Shown here: in pieces, positions 1 to 12,282 of the stretch
Numbering within the stretch: the first letter of the stretch is position 1
Layout of the letters: each line of letters opens with the position of its first letter
Program-made: the position numbers and the translations under genes
NCBI RefSeq assembly: GCF_040115645.1
Contig: NW_027096012.1
Location: forward strand, 1,116,001-1,180,000
DNA length: 64,000 nucleotides
Origin: Euwallacea fornicatus
Lineage: Eukaryota > Arthropoda > Insecta > Coleoptera > Curculionidae
Direction of reading: 5' to 3'
The notes under the pieces: generated by a model
What the model saw: only the letters and a program-made list of their open reading frames with translations
Database searches by the model: none
Told to the model about the DNA's origin: nothing

Positions 1-15
1 TGTGTTTGAGCACAT

Positions 16-25
16 ATAGTACTAT
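16..25. other. Perfect 10-bp palindrome atagtactat in monomer head
   Basis: The bases atagtactat equal their own reverse complement. The palindrome exists only in monomers with the catatagtac head. In cataaagtac heads it shrinks to agtact, and in catataatac heads it is lost, so this dyad varies between monomers. Confidence 0.8.
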
Positions 26-49
26 TTTTCTTGGAAGTTCAACAAGATG

Positions 50-59
50 CATCATGATG
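50..59. other. Perfect 10-bp palindrome catcatgatg in class S
   Basis: The bases catcatgatg are self-complementary, and they overlap a second 8-bp palindrome gatgcatc at 46-53. In class L the extra base reduces the centre to atcatgat (8 bp) and removes gatgcatc. The catgaggtg and caatcgtgatg variants break it. Confidence 0.8.
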
Positions 60-104
60 TGTTGTGACATCTTCAAAATCTTGTCGAGCTACTTAATTTG
101 ACAC

Positions 105-117
105 TTTGTTTAACAAA
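105..117. other. 13-bp dyad tttgtt-t-aacaaa
   Basis: Two 6-bp arms are exact reverse complements around one central t. Class L copies with acacattg keep 5-bp arms. The rare ctttctttaac variant (near 283, 2,913, 3,443, 4,668, 7,998, 19,588, 23,095, 32,410, 35,041, 38,900 and 51,020) disrupts the dyad. Confidence 0.8.
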
Positions 118-146
118 TTTGGTCCACATTTGCCGAAGTTACCGAG

Positions 147-161
147 CTTCAAAGTTTGAAG
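147..161. other. 15-bp dyad cttcaaa-g-tttgaag
   Basis: Two 7-bp arms are exact reverse complements around one central g. In monomers ending in gaaaagtcac the arms shorten to 6 bp. This is the best-preserved dyad in the array, and apart from the cttcaaaatttg variant most substitutions spare it. Its function is unknown; it is a candidate for cruciform formation or protein binding. Confidence 0.8.
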
Positions 162-1225
162 AGCCTCAAAAGATGTGTGTTTGAGCACATATAGTACTAT
201 TTTTCTTGGAAGTTCAACAAGATGCATCATGATGTGTTGTGACATCTTCAAAATCTTGTCGAGCTACTTAATTTGACACTTTCTTTAACAAATTTGGCCC
301 ACATTTGCCGAAGTTACCGAGCTTCAAAGTTTGAAAAGTCACAAAATATGTGTGTTTGAGCACATATAATACTATTTTTCTTGGAAGTTCAACAAGATGC
401 ATCATGATGTGTTGTGACATCTTCAAAATCTTGTCGAGCTACTTAATTTGACACTTTGTTTAACAAATTTGGCCCACATTTGCCGAAGTTACCGAGCTTC
501 AAAGTTTGAAAAGTCACAAAATATGTGTGTTTGAGCACATATAATACTATTTTTCTTGGAAGTTCAACAAGATGCATCATGATGTGTTGTGACATCTTCA
601 AAATCTTGTCGAGCTACTTAATTTGACACTTTGTTTAACAAATTTGGTCCACATTTGCCGAAGTTACCGAGCTTCAAAATTTGAAGAGCCTCAAAAGATG
701 TGTGTTTGAGCACATATAGTACTATTTTTCTTGGAAGGTCAACAAGATGCATCATGATGTGTTGTGACATCTTCAAAATCTTGTCGAGCTACTTAATTTG
801 ACACTTTGTTTAACAAATTTGGCCCACATTTGCCGAAGTTACCGAGCTTCAAAGTTTGAAAAGTCACAAAATATGTGTGTTTGAGCACATATAATACTAT
901 TTTTCTTGGAAGTTCAACAAGATGCATCATGATGTGTTGTGACATCTTCAAAATCTTGTCGAGCTACTTAATTTGACACTTTGTTTAACAAATTTGGTCC
1001 ACATTTGCCGAAGTTACCGAGCTTCAAAGTTTGAAAAGTCACAAAATATGTGTGTTTGAGCACATATAGTACTATTTTTCTTGGAAGTTCAACAAGATGC
1101 ATCATGATGTGTTGTGACATCTTCAAAATCTTGTCGAGCTACTTAATTTGACACTTTGTTTAACAAATTTGGCCCACATTTGCCGAAGTTACCGAGCTTC
1201 AAAGTTTGAAAAGTCACAAAATATG

Positions 1226-1401
1226 TGTGTTTGAGCACATATAATACTATTTTTCTTGGAAGTTCAACAAGATGCAATCATGATGTGTTGTGTCATTTTA
1301 AAGATGTCGTCGAGCTGATTAATTTGACACATTGTTTAACAAATTTGGTCCACATTTGCCGAAGTTACCGAGCTTCAAAGTTTGAAAAGTCACAAAATAT
1401 G
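1226..1401 (+). repeat. Reference class L monomer (176 bp)
   Basis: This copy is one base longer than class S because it reads gcaatcatgatg instead of gcatcatgatg. Its centre reads gtgtcattttaaagatgtcg and gagctgattaatttgacacattg, which differ from class S at clustered positions between roughly monomer bases 50 and 106. The flanks (head, and the tail from tttaacaaatttgg onward) are essentially shared with class S. Sub-variants of L carry atctcgtcg, atctcatcg or atgtcgtcg, and gattaa or gagtaa. Confidence 0.93.
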
Positions 1402-4385
1402 TGTGTTTGAGCTCATAAAGTACTATTTTTCTTGGAAGTTCAACAAGATGCAATCATGATGTGTTGTGTCATTTTAAAGATCTCATCGAGCTGATTAATT
1501 TGACACATTGTTTAACAAATTTGGTCCACATTTGCCGAAGTTACCGAGCTTCAAAGTTTGAAACGTCACAAAATATGTGTGTTTGAGCACATAAAGTACA
1601 ATTTTTCTTGGAAGTTCAACAAGATGCAATCATGATGTGTTGTGTCATTTTAAAGATGTCGTCGAGCTGAGTAATTTGACACATTGTTTAACAAATTTGG
1701 TCCACATTTGACGAAGTTACCGAGCTTCAAAGTTTGAAAAGTCACAAAATATGTGTGTTTGAGCTCATAAAGTACTATTTTTCTTGGAAGGTCAACAAGA
1801 TGCATCATGATGTGTTGTGACATCTTCAAAATCTTGTCGAGCTACTTAATTTGACACTTTGTTTAACAAATTTGGTCCACATTTGCCGAAGTTACCGAGC
1901 TTCAAAGTTTGAAAAGTCACAAAATATGTGTGTTTGAGCACATAAAGTACAATTTTTCTTGGAAGTTCAACAAGATGCAATCATGATGTGTTGTGTCATT
2001 TTAAAGATGTCGTCGAGCTGAGTAATTTGACACATTGTTTAACAAATTTGGTCCACATTTGCCGAAGTTACCGAGCTTCAAAATTTGAAAAGTCACAAAA
2101 TATGTGTGTTTGAGCACATAAAGTACTATTTTTCTTGGAAATTCAACAAGATGCAATCGTGATGTGTTGTGACATCTTCAAAATCTTGTCGAGCTACTTA
2201 ATTTGACACATTGTTTAACAAATTTGGTCCACATTTGCCGAAGTTACCGAGCTTCAAAGTTTGACAAGTCACAAAATATGTGTGTTTGAGCACATATAGT
2301 ACTATTTTTCTTGGAAATTCAACAAGATGCAATCGTGATGTGTTGTGACATCTTCAAAATCTTGTCGAGCTACTTAATTTGACACATTGTTTAACAAATT
2401 TGGTCCACATTTGCCGAAGTTACCGAGCTTCAAAGTTTGACAAGTCACAAAATATGTGTGTTTGAGCACATATAGTACTATTTTTCTTGGAAATTCAACA
2501 AGATGCAATCGTGATGTGTTGTGACATCTTCAAAATCTTGTCGAGCTACTTAATTTGACACTTTGTTTAACAAATTTGGTCCACATTTGCCGAAGTTACC
2601 GAGCTTCAAAGTTTGAAAAGTCACAAAATATGTGTGTTTGAGCACATATAATACTATTTTTCTTGGAAGTTCAACAAGATGCAATCATGATGTGTTGTGT
2701 CATTTTAAAGATCTCGTCGAGCTGATTAATTTGACACTTTGTTTAACAAATTTGGTCCACATTTGCCGAAGTTACCGAGCTTCAAAGTTTGAAGAGCCTC
2801 AAAAGATGTGTGTTTGAGCACATATAGTACTATTTTTCTTGGAAGTTCAACAAGATGCATCATGATGTGTTGTGACATCTTCAAAATCTTGTCGAGCTAC
2901 TTAATTTGACACTTTCTTTAACAAATTTGGCCCACATTTGCCGAAGTTACCGAGCTTCAAAGTTTGAAAAGTCACAAAATATGTGTGTTTGAGCACATAT
3001 AATACTATTTTTCTTGGAAGTTCAACAAGATGCATCATGATGTGTTGTGACATCTTCAAAATCTTGTCGAGCTACTTAATTTGACACTTTGTTTAACAAA
3101 TTTGGCCCACATTTGCCGAAGTTACCGAGCTTCAAAGTTTGAAAAGTCACAAAATATGTGTGTTTGAGCACATAAAGTACTATTTTTCTTGGAAGTTCAA
3201 CAAGATGCAATCATGATGTGTTATGTCATTTTAAAGATCTCGTCGAGCTGATTAATTTGACACTTTGTTTAACAAATTTGGTCCACATTTGCCGAAGTTA
3301 CCGAGCTTCAAAGTTTGAAGAGCCTCAAAAGATGTGTGTTTGAGCACATATAGTACTATTTTTCTTGGAAGTTCAACAAGATGCATCATGATGTGTTGTG
3401 ACATCTTCAAAATCTTGTCGAGCTACTTAATTTGACACTTTCTTTAACAAATTTGGCCCACATTTGCCGAAGTTACCGAGCTTCAAAGTTTGAAAAGTCA
3501 CAAAATATGTGTGTTTGAGCACATATAATACTATTTTTCTTGGAAGTTCAACAAGATGCATCATGATGTGTTGTGACATCTTCAAAATCTTGTCGAGCTA
3601 CTTAATTTGACACTTTGTTTAACAAATTTGGCCCACATTTGCCGAAGTTACCGAGCTTCAAAGTTTGAAAAGTCACAAAATATGTGTGTTTGAGCACATA
3701 TAATACTATTTTTCTTGGAAGTTCAACAAGATGCATCATGATGTGTTGTGACATCTTCAAAATCTTGTCGAGCTACTTAATTTGACACTTTGTTTAACAA
3801 ATTTGGTCCACATTTGCCGAAGTTACCGAGCTTCAAAGTTTGAAAAGTCACAAAATATGTGTGTTTGAGCACATATAGTACTATTTTTCTTGGAAGTTCA
3901 ACAAGATGCATCATGATGTGTTGTGACATCTTCAAAATCTTGTCGAGCTACTTAAGTTGACACTTTGTTTAACAAATTTGGTCCACATTTGCCGAAGTTA
4001 CCGAGCTTCAAAGTTTGAAAAGTCACAAAAGATGTGTGTTTGAGCACATAAAGTACTATTTTTCTTGGAAATTCAACAAGATGCAATCATGATGTGTTGT
4101 GTCATTTTAAAGATCTCATCGAGCTACTTAATTTGACACTTTGTTTAACAAATTTGGTCCACATTTGCCGAAGTTACCGAGCTTCAAAGTTTGAAAAGTC
4201 ACAAAATATGTGTGTTTGAGCACATAAAGTACTATTTTTCTTGCAAGTTCAACAAGATGCATCATGATGTGTTGTGACATCTTCAAAATCTTGTCGAGCT
4301 ACTTAATTTGACACTTTGTTTAACAAATTTGGTCCACATTTGCCGAAGTTACCGAGCTTCAAAGTTTGAAGAGCCTCAAAAGATG

Positions 4386-6769
4386 TGTGTTTGAGCACAT
4401 ATAGTACTATTTTTCTTGGAAGTTCAACAAGATGCATCATGATGTGTTGTGACATCTTCAAAATCTTGTCGAGCTACTTAATTTGACACTTTGTTTAACA
4501 AATTTGGTCCACATTTGCCGAAGTTACCGAGCTTCAAAGTTTGAAGAGCCTCAAAAGATGTGTGTTTGAGCACATATAGTACTATTTTTCTTGGAAGTTC
4601 AACAAGATGCATCATGATGTGTTGTGACATCTTCAAAATCTTGTCGAGCTACTTAATTTGACACTTTCTTTAACAAATTTGGCCCACATTTGCCGAAGTT
4701 ACCGAGCTTCAAAGTTTGAAAAGTCACAAAATATGTGTGTTTGAGCACATATAATACTATTTTTCTTGGAAGTTCAACAAGATGCATCATGATGTGTTGT
4801 GACATCTTCAAAATCTTGTCGAGCTACTTAATTTGACACTTTGTTTAACAAATTTGGCCCACATTTGCCGAAGTTACCGAGCTTCAAAGTTTGAAAAGTC
4901 ACAAAATATGTGTGTTTGAGCACATATAATACTATTTTTCTTGGAAGTTCAACAAGATGCATCATGATGTGTTGTGACATCTTCAAAATCTTGTCGAGCT
5001 ACTTAATTTGACACTTTGTTTAACAAATTTGGTCCACATTTGCCGAAGTTACCGAGCTTCAAAGTTTGAAGAGCCTCAAAAGATGTGTGTTTGAGCACAT
5101 ATAGTACTATTTTTCTTGGAAGGTCAACAAGATGCATCATGATGTGTTGTGACATCTTCAAAATCTTGTCGAGCTACTTAATTTGACACTTTGTTTAACA
5201 AATTTGGCCCACATTTGCCGAAGTTACCGAGCTTCAAAGTTTGAAAAGTCACAAAATATGTGTGTTTGAGCACATATAATACTATTTTTCTTGGAAGTTC
5301 AACAAGATGCATCATGATGTGTTGTGACATCTTCAAAATCTTGTCGAGCTACTTAATTTGACACTTTGTTTAACAAATTTGGTCCACATTTGCCGAAGTT
5401 ACCGAGCTTCAAAGTTTGAAAAGTCACAAAATATGTGTGTTTGAGCACATATAGTACTATTTTTCTTGGAAGTTCAACAAGATGCATCATGATGTGTTGT
5501 GACATCTTCAAAATCTTGTCGAGCTACTTAATTTGACACTTTGTTTAACAAATTTGGCCCACATTTGCCGAAGTTACCGAGCTTCAAAGTTTGAAAAGTC
5601 ACAAAATATGTGTGTTTGAGCACATATAATACTATTTTTCTTGGAAGTTCAACAAGATGCAATCATGATGTGTTGTGTCATTTTAAAGATGTCGTCGAGC
5701 TGATTAATTTGACACATTGTTTAACAAATTTGGTCCACATTTGCCGAAGTTACCGAGCTTCAAAGTTTGAAAAGTCACAAAATATGTGTGTTTGAGCTCA
5801 TAAAGTACTATTTTTCTTGGAAGTTCAACAAGATGCAATCATGATGTGTTGTGTCATTTTAAAGATCTCATCGAGCTGATTAATTTGACACATTGTTTAA
5901 CAAATTTGGTCCACATTTGCCGAAGTTACCGAGCTTCAAAGTTTGAAACGTCACAAAATATGTGTGTTTGAGCACATAAAGTACAATTTTTCTTGGAAGT
6001 TCAACAAGATGCAATCATGATGTGTTGTGTCATTTTAAAGATGTCGTCGAGCTGAGTAATTTGACACATTGTTTAACAAATTTGGTCCACATTTGACGAA
6101 GTTACCGAGCTTCAAAGTTTGAAAAGTCACAAAATATGTGTGTTTGAGCTCATAAAGTACTATTTTTCTTGGAAGGTCAACAAGATGCATCATGATGTGT
6201 TGTGACATCTTCAAAATCTTGTCGAGCTACTTAATTTGACACTTTGTTTAACAAATTTGGTCCACATTTGCCGAAGTTACCGAGCTTCAAAGTTTGAAAA
6301 GTCACAAAATATGTGTGTTTGAGCACATAAAGTACAATTTTTCTTGGAAGTTCAACAAGATGCAATCATGATGTGTTGTGTCATTTTAAAGATGTCGTCG
6401 AGCTGAGTAATTTGACACATTGTTTAACAAATTTGGTCCACATTTGCCGAAGTTACCGAGCTTCAAAATTTGAAAAGTCACAAAATATGTGTGTTTGAGC
6501 ACATAAAGTACTATTTTTCTTGGAAATTCAACAAGATGCAATCGTGATGTGTTGTGACATCTTCAAAATCTTGTCGAGCTACTTAATTTGACACATTGTT
6601 TAACAAATTTGGTCCACATTTGCCGAAGTTACCGAGCTTCAAAGTTTGACAAGTCACAAAATATGTGTGTTTGAGCACATATAGTACTATTTTTCTTGGA
6701 AATTCAACAAGATGCAATCGTGATGTGTTGTGACATCTTCAAAATCTTGTCGAGCTACTTAATTTGACA
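4386..6769 (+). repeat. Segmental duplicate A, copy 2
   Basis: Second copy of the block at 1-2,384, with the same marker order at +4,385 bp. The spacing is a whole number of monomers, as expected from unequal exchange in register. To its right, 6,770 onward follows a different monomer order that reappears near 18.2 kb. Confidence 0.85.
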
Positions 6770-7365
6770 CTTTGTTTAACAAATTTGGCCCACATTTGCC
6801 GAAGTTACCGAGCTTCAAAGTTTGAAAAGTCACAAAAGATGTGTGATTGAGCACATAAAGTACATTTTTTCTTGGAAGTTCAACAAGATGCAATCATGAT
6901 GTGTTGTGACATCTTCAAAATCTTGTCGAGCTACTTAATTTGACACTTTGTTTAACAAATTTGGTCCACATTTGCCGAAGTTACCGAGCTTCAAAGTTTG
7001 AAAAATCACAAAATATGTGTGTTTGAGCACATAAAGTACAATTTTTCTTGGAAGTTCAACAAGATGCAATCATGATGTGTTGTGACATCTTCAAAATCTT
7101 GTCGAGCTACTTAATTTGACACTTTGTTTAACAAATTTGGCCCACATTTGCCGAAGTTACCGAGCTTCAAAGTTTGAAAAGTCACAAAATATGTGTGTTT
7201 GAGCACATATAATACTATTTTTCTTGGAAGTTCAACAAGATGCAATCATGATGTGTTGTGTCATTTTAAAGATCTCGTCGAGCTGATTAATTTGACACTT
7301 TGTTTAACAAATTTGGTCCACATTTGCCGAAGTTACCGAGCTTCAAAGTTTGAAGAGCCTCAAAA
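5985..7365 (+). repeat. Duplicate B, copy 1 (partner at 17.4-18.8 kb)
   Basis: This stretch matches 17,395-18,775 at an offset of 11,410 bp. Shared landmarks are tttgacgaag, the ggaaggtc monomer, caatcgtgatg, tttgacaagtc and the rare tacattttttcttgg head near 6,862. A private change, gtgtgattgag (a at 6,846), is absent from the partner. Confidence 0.82.
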
Positions 7366-8069
7366 GATGTGTGTTTGAGCACATATAGTACTATTTTTCT
7401 TGGAAGTTCAACAAGATGCATCATGAGGTGTTGTGACATCTTCAAAATCTTGTCGAGCTACTTAATTTGACACTTTGTTTAACAAATTTGGTCCACATTT
7501 GCCGAAGTTACCGAGCTTCAAAGTTTGAAGAGCCTCAAAAGATGTGTGTTTGAGCACATATAGTACTATTTTTCTTGGAAGTTCAACAAGATGCATCATG
7601 AGGTGTTGTGACATCTTCAAAATCTTGTCGAGCTACTTAATTTGACACTTTGTTTAACAAATTTGGTCCACATTTGCCGAAGTTACCGAGCTTCAAAGTT
7701 TGAAGAGCCTCAAAAGATGTGTGTTTGAGCACATATAGTACTATTTTTCTTGGAAGTTCAACAAGATGCATCATGATGTGTTGTGACATCTTCAAAATCT
7801 TGTCGAGCTACTTAATTTGACACTTTGTTTAACAAATTTGGTCCACATTTGCCGAAGTTACCGAGCTTCAAAGTTTGAAGAGCCTCAAAAGATGTGTGTT
7901 TGAGCACATATAGTACTATTTTTCTTGGAAGTTCAACAAGATGCATCATGATGTGTTGTGACATCTTCAAAATCTTGTCGAGCTACTTAATTTGACACTT
8001 TCTTTAACAAATTTGGCCCACATTTGCCGAAGTTACCGAGCTTCAAAGTTTGAAAAGTCACAAAATATG
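7194..8069 (+). repeat. Five-monomer leading cassette, copy at 7.2 kb
   Basis: Ordered monomers: class L with catataatac head, atctcgtcg and gaagagcc tail (7,194); two monomers with catgaggtg (7,370 and 7,545); a plain S with gaagagcc (7,720); and an S with ctttctttaac and ggcccac (7,895). The same order recurs at 12,283, 22,289 and 38,093, and with one extra monomer at 18,604. It is a recognisable HOR register marker. Confidence 0.85.
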
Positions 8070-11051
8070 TGTGTTTGAGCACATATAATACTATTTTTCT
8101 TGGAAGTTCAACAAGATGCATCATGATGTGTTGTGACATCTTCAAAATCTTGTCGAGCTACTTAATTTGACACTTTGTTTAACAAATTTGGTCCACATTT
8201 GCCGAAGTTACCGAGCTTCAAAGTTTGAAAAGTCACAAAATATGTGTGTTTGAGCACATATAGTACTATTTTTCTTGGAAGTTCAACAAGATGCATCATG
8301 ATGTGTTGTGACATCTTCAAAATCTTGTCGAGCTACTTAATTTGACACTTTGTTTAACAAATTTGGCCCACATTTGCCGAAGTTACCGAGCTTCAAAGTT
8401 TGAAAAGTCACAAAATATGTGTGTTTGAGCACATATAATACTATTTTTCTTGGAAGTTCAACAAGATGCATCATGATGTGTTGTGACATCTTCAAAATCT
8501 TGTCGAGCTACTTAATTTGACACTTTGTTTAACAAATTTGGTCCACATTTGCCGAAGTTACCGAGCTTCAAAGTTTGAAAAGTCACAAAAGATGTGTGTT
8601 TGAGCACATAAAGTACAATTTTTCTTGGAAATTCAACAAGATGCATCATGATGTATTGTGACATCTTCAAAATCTTGTCGAGCTACTTAATTTGACACTT
8701 TGTTTAACAAATTTGGTCCATATTTGCCGAAGTTACCGAGCTTCAAAGTTTGAAAAGTCACAAAATATGTGTGTTTGAGCACATAAAGTACTATTTTTCT
8801 TGGAAGTTCAACAAGATGCAATCATGATGTGTTGTGTCATTTTAAAGATGTCGTCGAGCTGATTAATTTGACACATTGTTTAACAAATTTGTTCCACATT
8901 TGCCGAAGTTACCGAGCTTCAAAGTTTGAAAAGTCACAAAATATGTGTGTTTGAGCTCATAAAGTACTATTTTTCTTGGAAGTTCAACAAGATGCAATCA
9001 TGATGTGTTGTGTCATTTTAAAGATCTCATCGAGCTGATTAATTTGACACATTGTTTAACAAATTTGGTCCACATTTGCCGAAGTTACCGAGCTTCAAAG
9101 TTTGAAACGTCACAAAATATGTGTGTTTGAGCACATAAAGTACAATTTTTCTTGGAAGTTCAACAAGATGCAATCATGATGTGTTGTGTCATTTTAAAGA
9201 TGTCGTCGAGCTGAGTAATTTGACACATTGTTTAACAAATTTGGTCCACATTTGACGAAGTTACCGAGCTTCAAAGTTTGAAAAGTCACAAAATATGTGT
9301 GTTTGAGCTCATAAAGTACTATTTTTCTTGGAAGTTCAACAAGATGCATCATGATGTGTTGTGACATCTTCAAAATCTTGTCGAGCTACTTAATTTGACA
9401 CTTTGTTTAACAAATTTGGTCCACATTTGCCGAAGTTACCGAGCTTCAAAGTTTGAAAAGTCACAAAATATGTGTGTTTGAGCACATAAAGTACAATTTT
9501 TCTTGGAAGTTCAACAAGATGCAATCATGATGTGTTGTGTCATTTTAAAGATGTCGTCGAGCTGAGTAATTTGACACATTGTTTAACAAATTTGGTCCAC
9601 ATTTGCCGAAGTTACCGAGCTTCAAAATTTGAAAAGTCACAAAATATGTGTGTTTGAGCACATAAAGTACTATTTTTCTTGGAAATTCAACAAGATGCAA
9701 TCGTGATGTGTTGTGACATCTTCAAAATCTTGTCGAGCTACTTAATTTGACACTTTGTTTAACAAATTTGGTCCACATTTGCCGAAGTTACCGAGCTTCA
9801 AAGTTTGAAAAGTCACAAAATATGTGTGTTTGAGCACATATAGTACTATTTTTCTTGGAAGTTCAACAAGATGCATCATGATGTGTTGTGACATCTTCAA
9901 AATCTTGTCGAGCTACTTAAGTTGACACTTTGTTTAACAAATTTGGTCCACATTTGCCGAAGTTACCGAGCTTCAAAGTTTGAAAAGTCACAAAAGATGT
10001 GTGTTTGAGCACATAAAGTACTATTTTTCTTGGAAATTCAACAAGATGCAATCATGATGTGTTGTGTCATTTTAAAGATCTCATCGAGCTACTTAATTTG
10101 ACACTTTGTTTAACAAATTTGGTCCACATTTGCCGAAGTTACCGAGCTTCAAAGTTTGAAAAGTCACAAAATATGTGTGTTTGAGCACATAAAGTACTAT
10201 TTTTCTTGCAAGTTCAACAAGATGCATCATGATGTGTTGTGACATCTTCAAAATCTTGTCGAGCTACTTAATTTGACACTTTGTTTAACAAATTTGGTCC
10301 ACATTTGCTGAAGTTACCGAGCTTCAAAGTTTGAAGAGCCTCAAAAGATGTGTGTTTGAGCACATATAGTACTATTTTTCTTGGAAGGTCAACAAGATGC
10401 ATCATGATGTGTTGTGACATCTTCAAAATCTTGTCGAGCTACTTAATTTGACACTTTGTTTAACAAATTTGGCCCACATTTGCCGAAGTTACCGAGCTTC
10501 AAAGTTTGAAAAGTCACAAAATATGTGTGTTTGAGCACATATAATACTATTTTTCTTGGAAGTTCAACAAGATGCATCATGATGTGTTGTGACATCTTCA
10601 AAATCTTGTCGAGCTACTTAATTTGACACTTTGTTTAACAAATTTGGTCCACATTTGCCGAAGTTACCGAGCTTCAAAGTTTGAAAAGTCACAAAATATG
10701 TGTGTTTGAGCACATATAGTACTATTTTTCTTGGAAGTTCAACAAGATGCATCATGATGTGTTGTGACATCTTCAAAATCTTGTCGAGCTACTTAATTTG
10801 ACACTTTGTTTAACAAATTTGGTCCACATTTGCCGAAGTTACCGAGCTTCAAAGTTTGAAACGTCACAAAATATGTGTGTTTGAGCACATAAAGTACTAT
10901 TATTCTTGGAATTTCAACAAGATGCAATCATGATGTGTTGTGTCATTTTAAAGATCTCGTCGAGCTGATTAATTTGACACTTTGTTTAACAAATTTGGTC
11001 CACATTTGCCGAAGTTACCGAGCTTCAAAGTTTGAAAAGTCACAAAAGATG

Positions 11052-11227
11052 TGTGTTTGAGCACATAAAGTACAATTTTTCTTGGAAGTTCAACAAGATG
11101 CAATCATGATGTGTTGTGACATCTTCAAAATCTTGTCGAGCTACTTAATTTGACACTTTGTTTAACAAATTTGGTCCACATTTGCCGAAGTTACCGAGCT
11201 TCAAAGTTTGAAAAGTCACAAAAGATG
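11052..11227 (+). repeat. Hybrid monomer: L head with S middle
   Basis: This 176-bp monomer has the class L phrase caatcatgatg followed by the class S centre gacatcttcaaaatcttgtc and gagctac. Many monomers of this form occur, often with the head cataaagtacaatttttc (for example 16-17 kb, 22 kb and 29-30 kb). The simplest explanation is recombination or gene conversion between S and L with a switch near monomer base 60; an ancestral intermediate is the alternative. Confidence 0.85.
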
Positions 11228-11403
11228 TGTGTTTGAGCACATAAAGTACTATTTTTCTTGGAAATTCAACAAGATGCAATCATGATGTGTTGTGTCATTT
11301 TAAAGATCTCATCGAGCTACTTAATTTGACACTTTGTTTAACAAATTTGGTCCACATTTGCCGAAGTTACCGAGCTTCAAAGTTTGAAAAGTCACAAAAT
11401 ATG
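11228..11403 (+). repeat. Hybrid monomer: L middle with S tail
   Basis: This 176-bp monomer carries caatcatgatg and gtgtcattttaaagatctc, as class L does, then switches to the class S phrase gagctacttaatttgacactttg. The same form occurs near 4,080-4,150 and 10,040-10,110. The switch lies between atctcatcg and gagct, a different point from the other hybrid class. Confidence 0.83.
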
Positions 11404-12282
11404 TGTGTTTGAGCACATATAATACTATTTTTCTTGGAAGTTCAACAAGATGCATCATGATGTGTTGTGACATCTTCAAAATCTTGTCGAGCTACTTAAT
11501 TTGACACTTTGTTTAACAAATTTGGTCCATATTTGCCGAAGTTACCGAGCTTCAAAGTTTGAAAAGTCACAAAAGATGTGTGTTTGAGCACATAAAGTAC
11601 AATTTTTCTTGGAAGTTCAACAAGATGCAATCATGATGTGTTGTGTCATTTTAAAGATCTCATCGAGCTGATTAATTTGACACATTGTTTAACAAATTTG
11701 GTCCGCATTTGCCGAAGTTACCGAGCTTCAAAGTTTGAAAAGTCACAAAAGATGTGTGTTTGAGCACATAAAGTACAATTTTTCTTGGAAATTCAACAAG
11801 ATGCAATCATGATGTGTTGTGACATCTTCAAAATCTTGTCGAGCTACTTAATTTGACACTTTGTTTAACAAATTTGGCCCACACTTGCCGAAGTTACCGA
11901 GCTTCAAAGTTTGAAAAGTCACAAAAGATGTGTGTTTGAGCACATAAAGTACAATTTTTCTTGGAAGTTCAACAAGATGCAATCATGATGTGTTGTGACA
12001 TCTTCAAAATCTTGTCGAGCTACTTAATTTGACACTTTGTTTAACAAATTTGGCCCACATTTGCCGAAGTTACCGAGCTTCAAAGTTTGAAAAGTCACAA
12101 AAGATGTGTGTTTGAGCACATAAAGTACAATTTTTCTTGGAAGTTCAACAAGATGCAATCATGATGTGTTGTGACATCTTCAAAATCTTGTCGAGCTACT
12201 TAATTTGACACTTTGTTTAACAAATTTGGCCCACATTTGCCGAAGTTACCGAGCTTCAAAGTTTGAAAAGTCACAAAATATG

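Larger units (their letters stand above)
1..175 (+). repeat. Reference class S monomer (175 bp)
   Basis: This is one full monomer, counted from tgtgtttgag to the next tgtgtttgag at 176. Class S is marked by gatgcatcatgatg near monomer base 46, gacatcttcaaaatcttgtc near base 66 and gagctacttaatttgacac after it. The tail of this copy is gaagagcctcaaaagatg; other class S copies end in gaaaagtcacaaaatatg. The head here is catatagtac; alternatives across the array are catataatac, cataaagtac and ctcataaagtac. G+C is 63 of 175. It contains four short perfect dyads, listed separately. Confidence 0.95.
1..2384 (+). repeat. Segmental duplicate A, copy 1
   Basis: This block matches 4,386-6,769 at a constant offset of 4,385 bp (25 monomer periods). 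Shared markers in order are ctttctttaac near 283, ggaaggtc near 735, gaaacgtcac near 1,562, tttgacgaag near 1,709, ggaaggtc near 1,788, and the tttgacaagtc tail near 2,262. One clear difference is a at 679 where the other copy has g at 5,064. The copies part near 2,385, where acacattg here faces acactttg. The left edge lies at or beyond the window start. Confidence 0.85.

Noticed and set aside
98..190. Bacterial-type promoter from ttgaca and tataat hexamers
   Set aside because: The hexamers lie roughly 90 bases apart across monomer boundaries, not about 17, and tataat appears only in some heads. The sequence is not bacterial in organisation.
2632..2817. Open frame of 61 codons, also near 1,225, 5,610, 7,193, 12,282, 18,603, 22,288, 30,370, 38,092 and 57,940
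   Set aside because: It is one satellite monomer read through to the stop in the next copy. It begins with GTG rather than ATG, exists only where a catataatac head happens to lack a stop, shows no codon-level conservation distinct from the rest of the monomer, and has no flanking gene signals.
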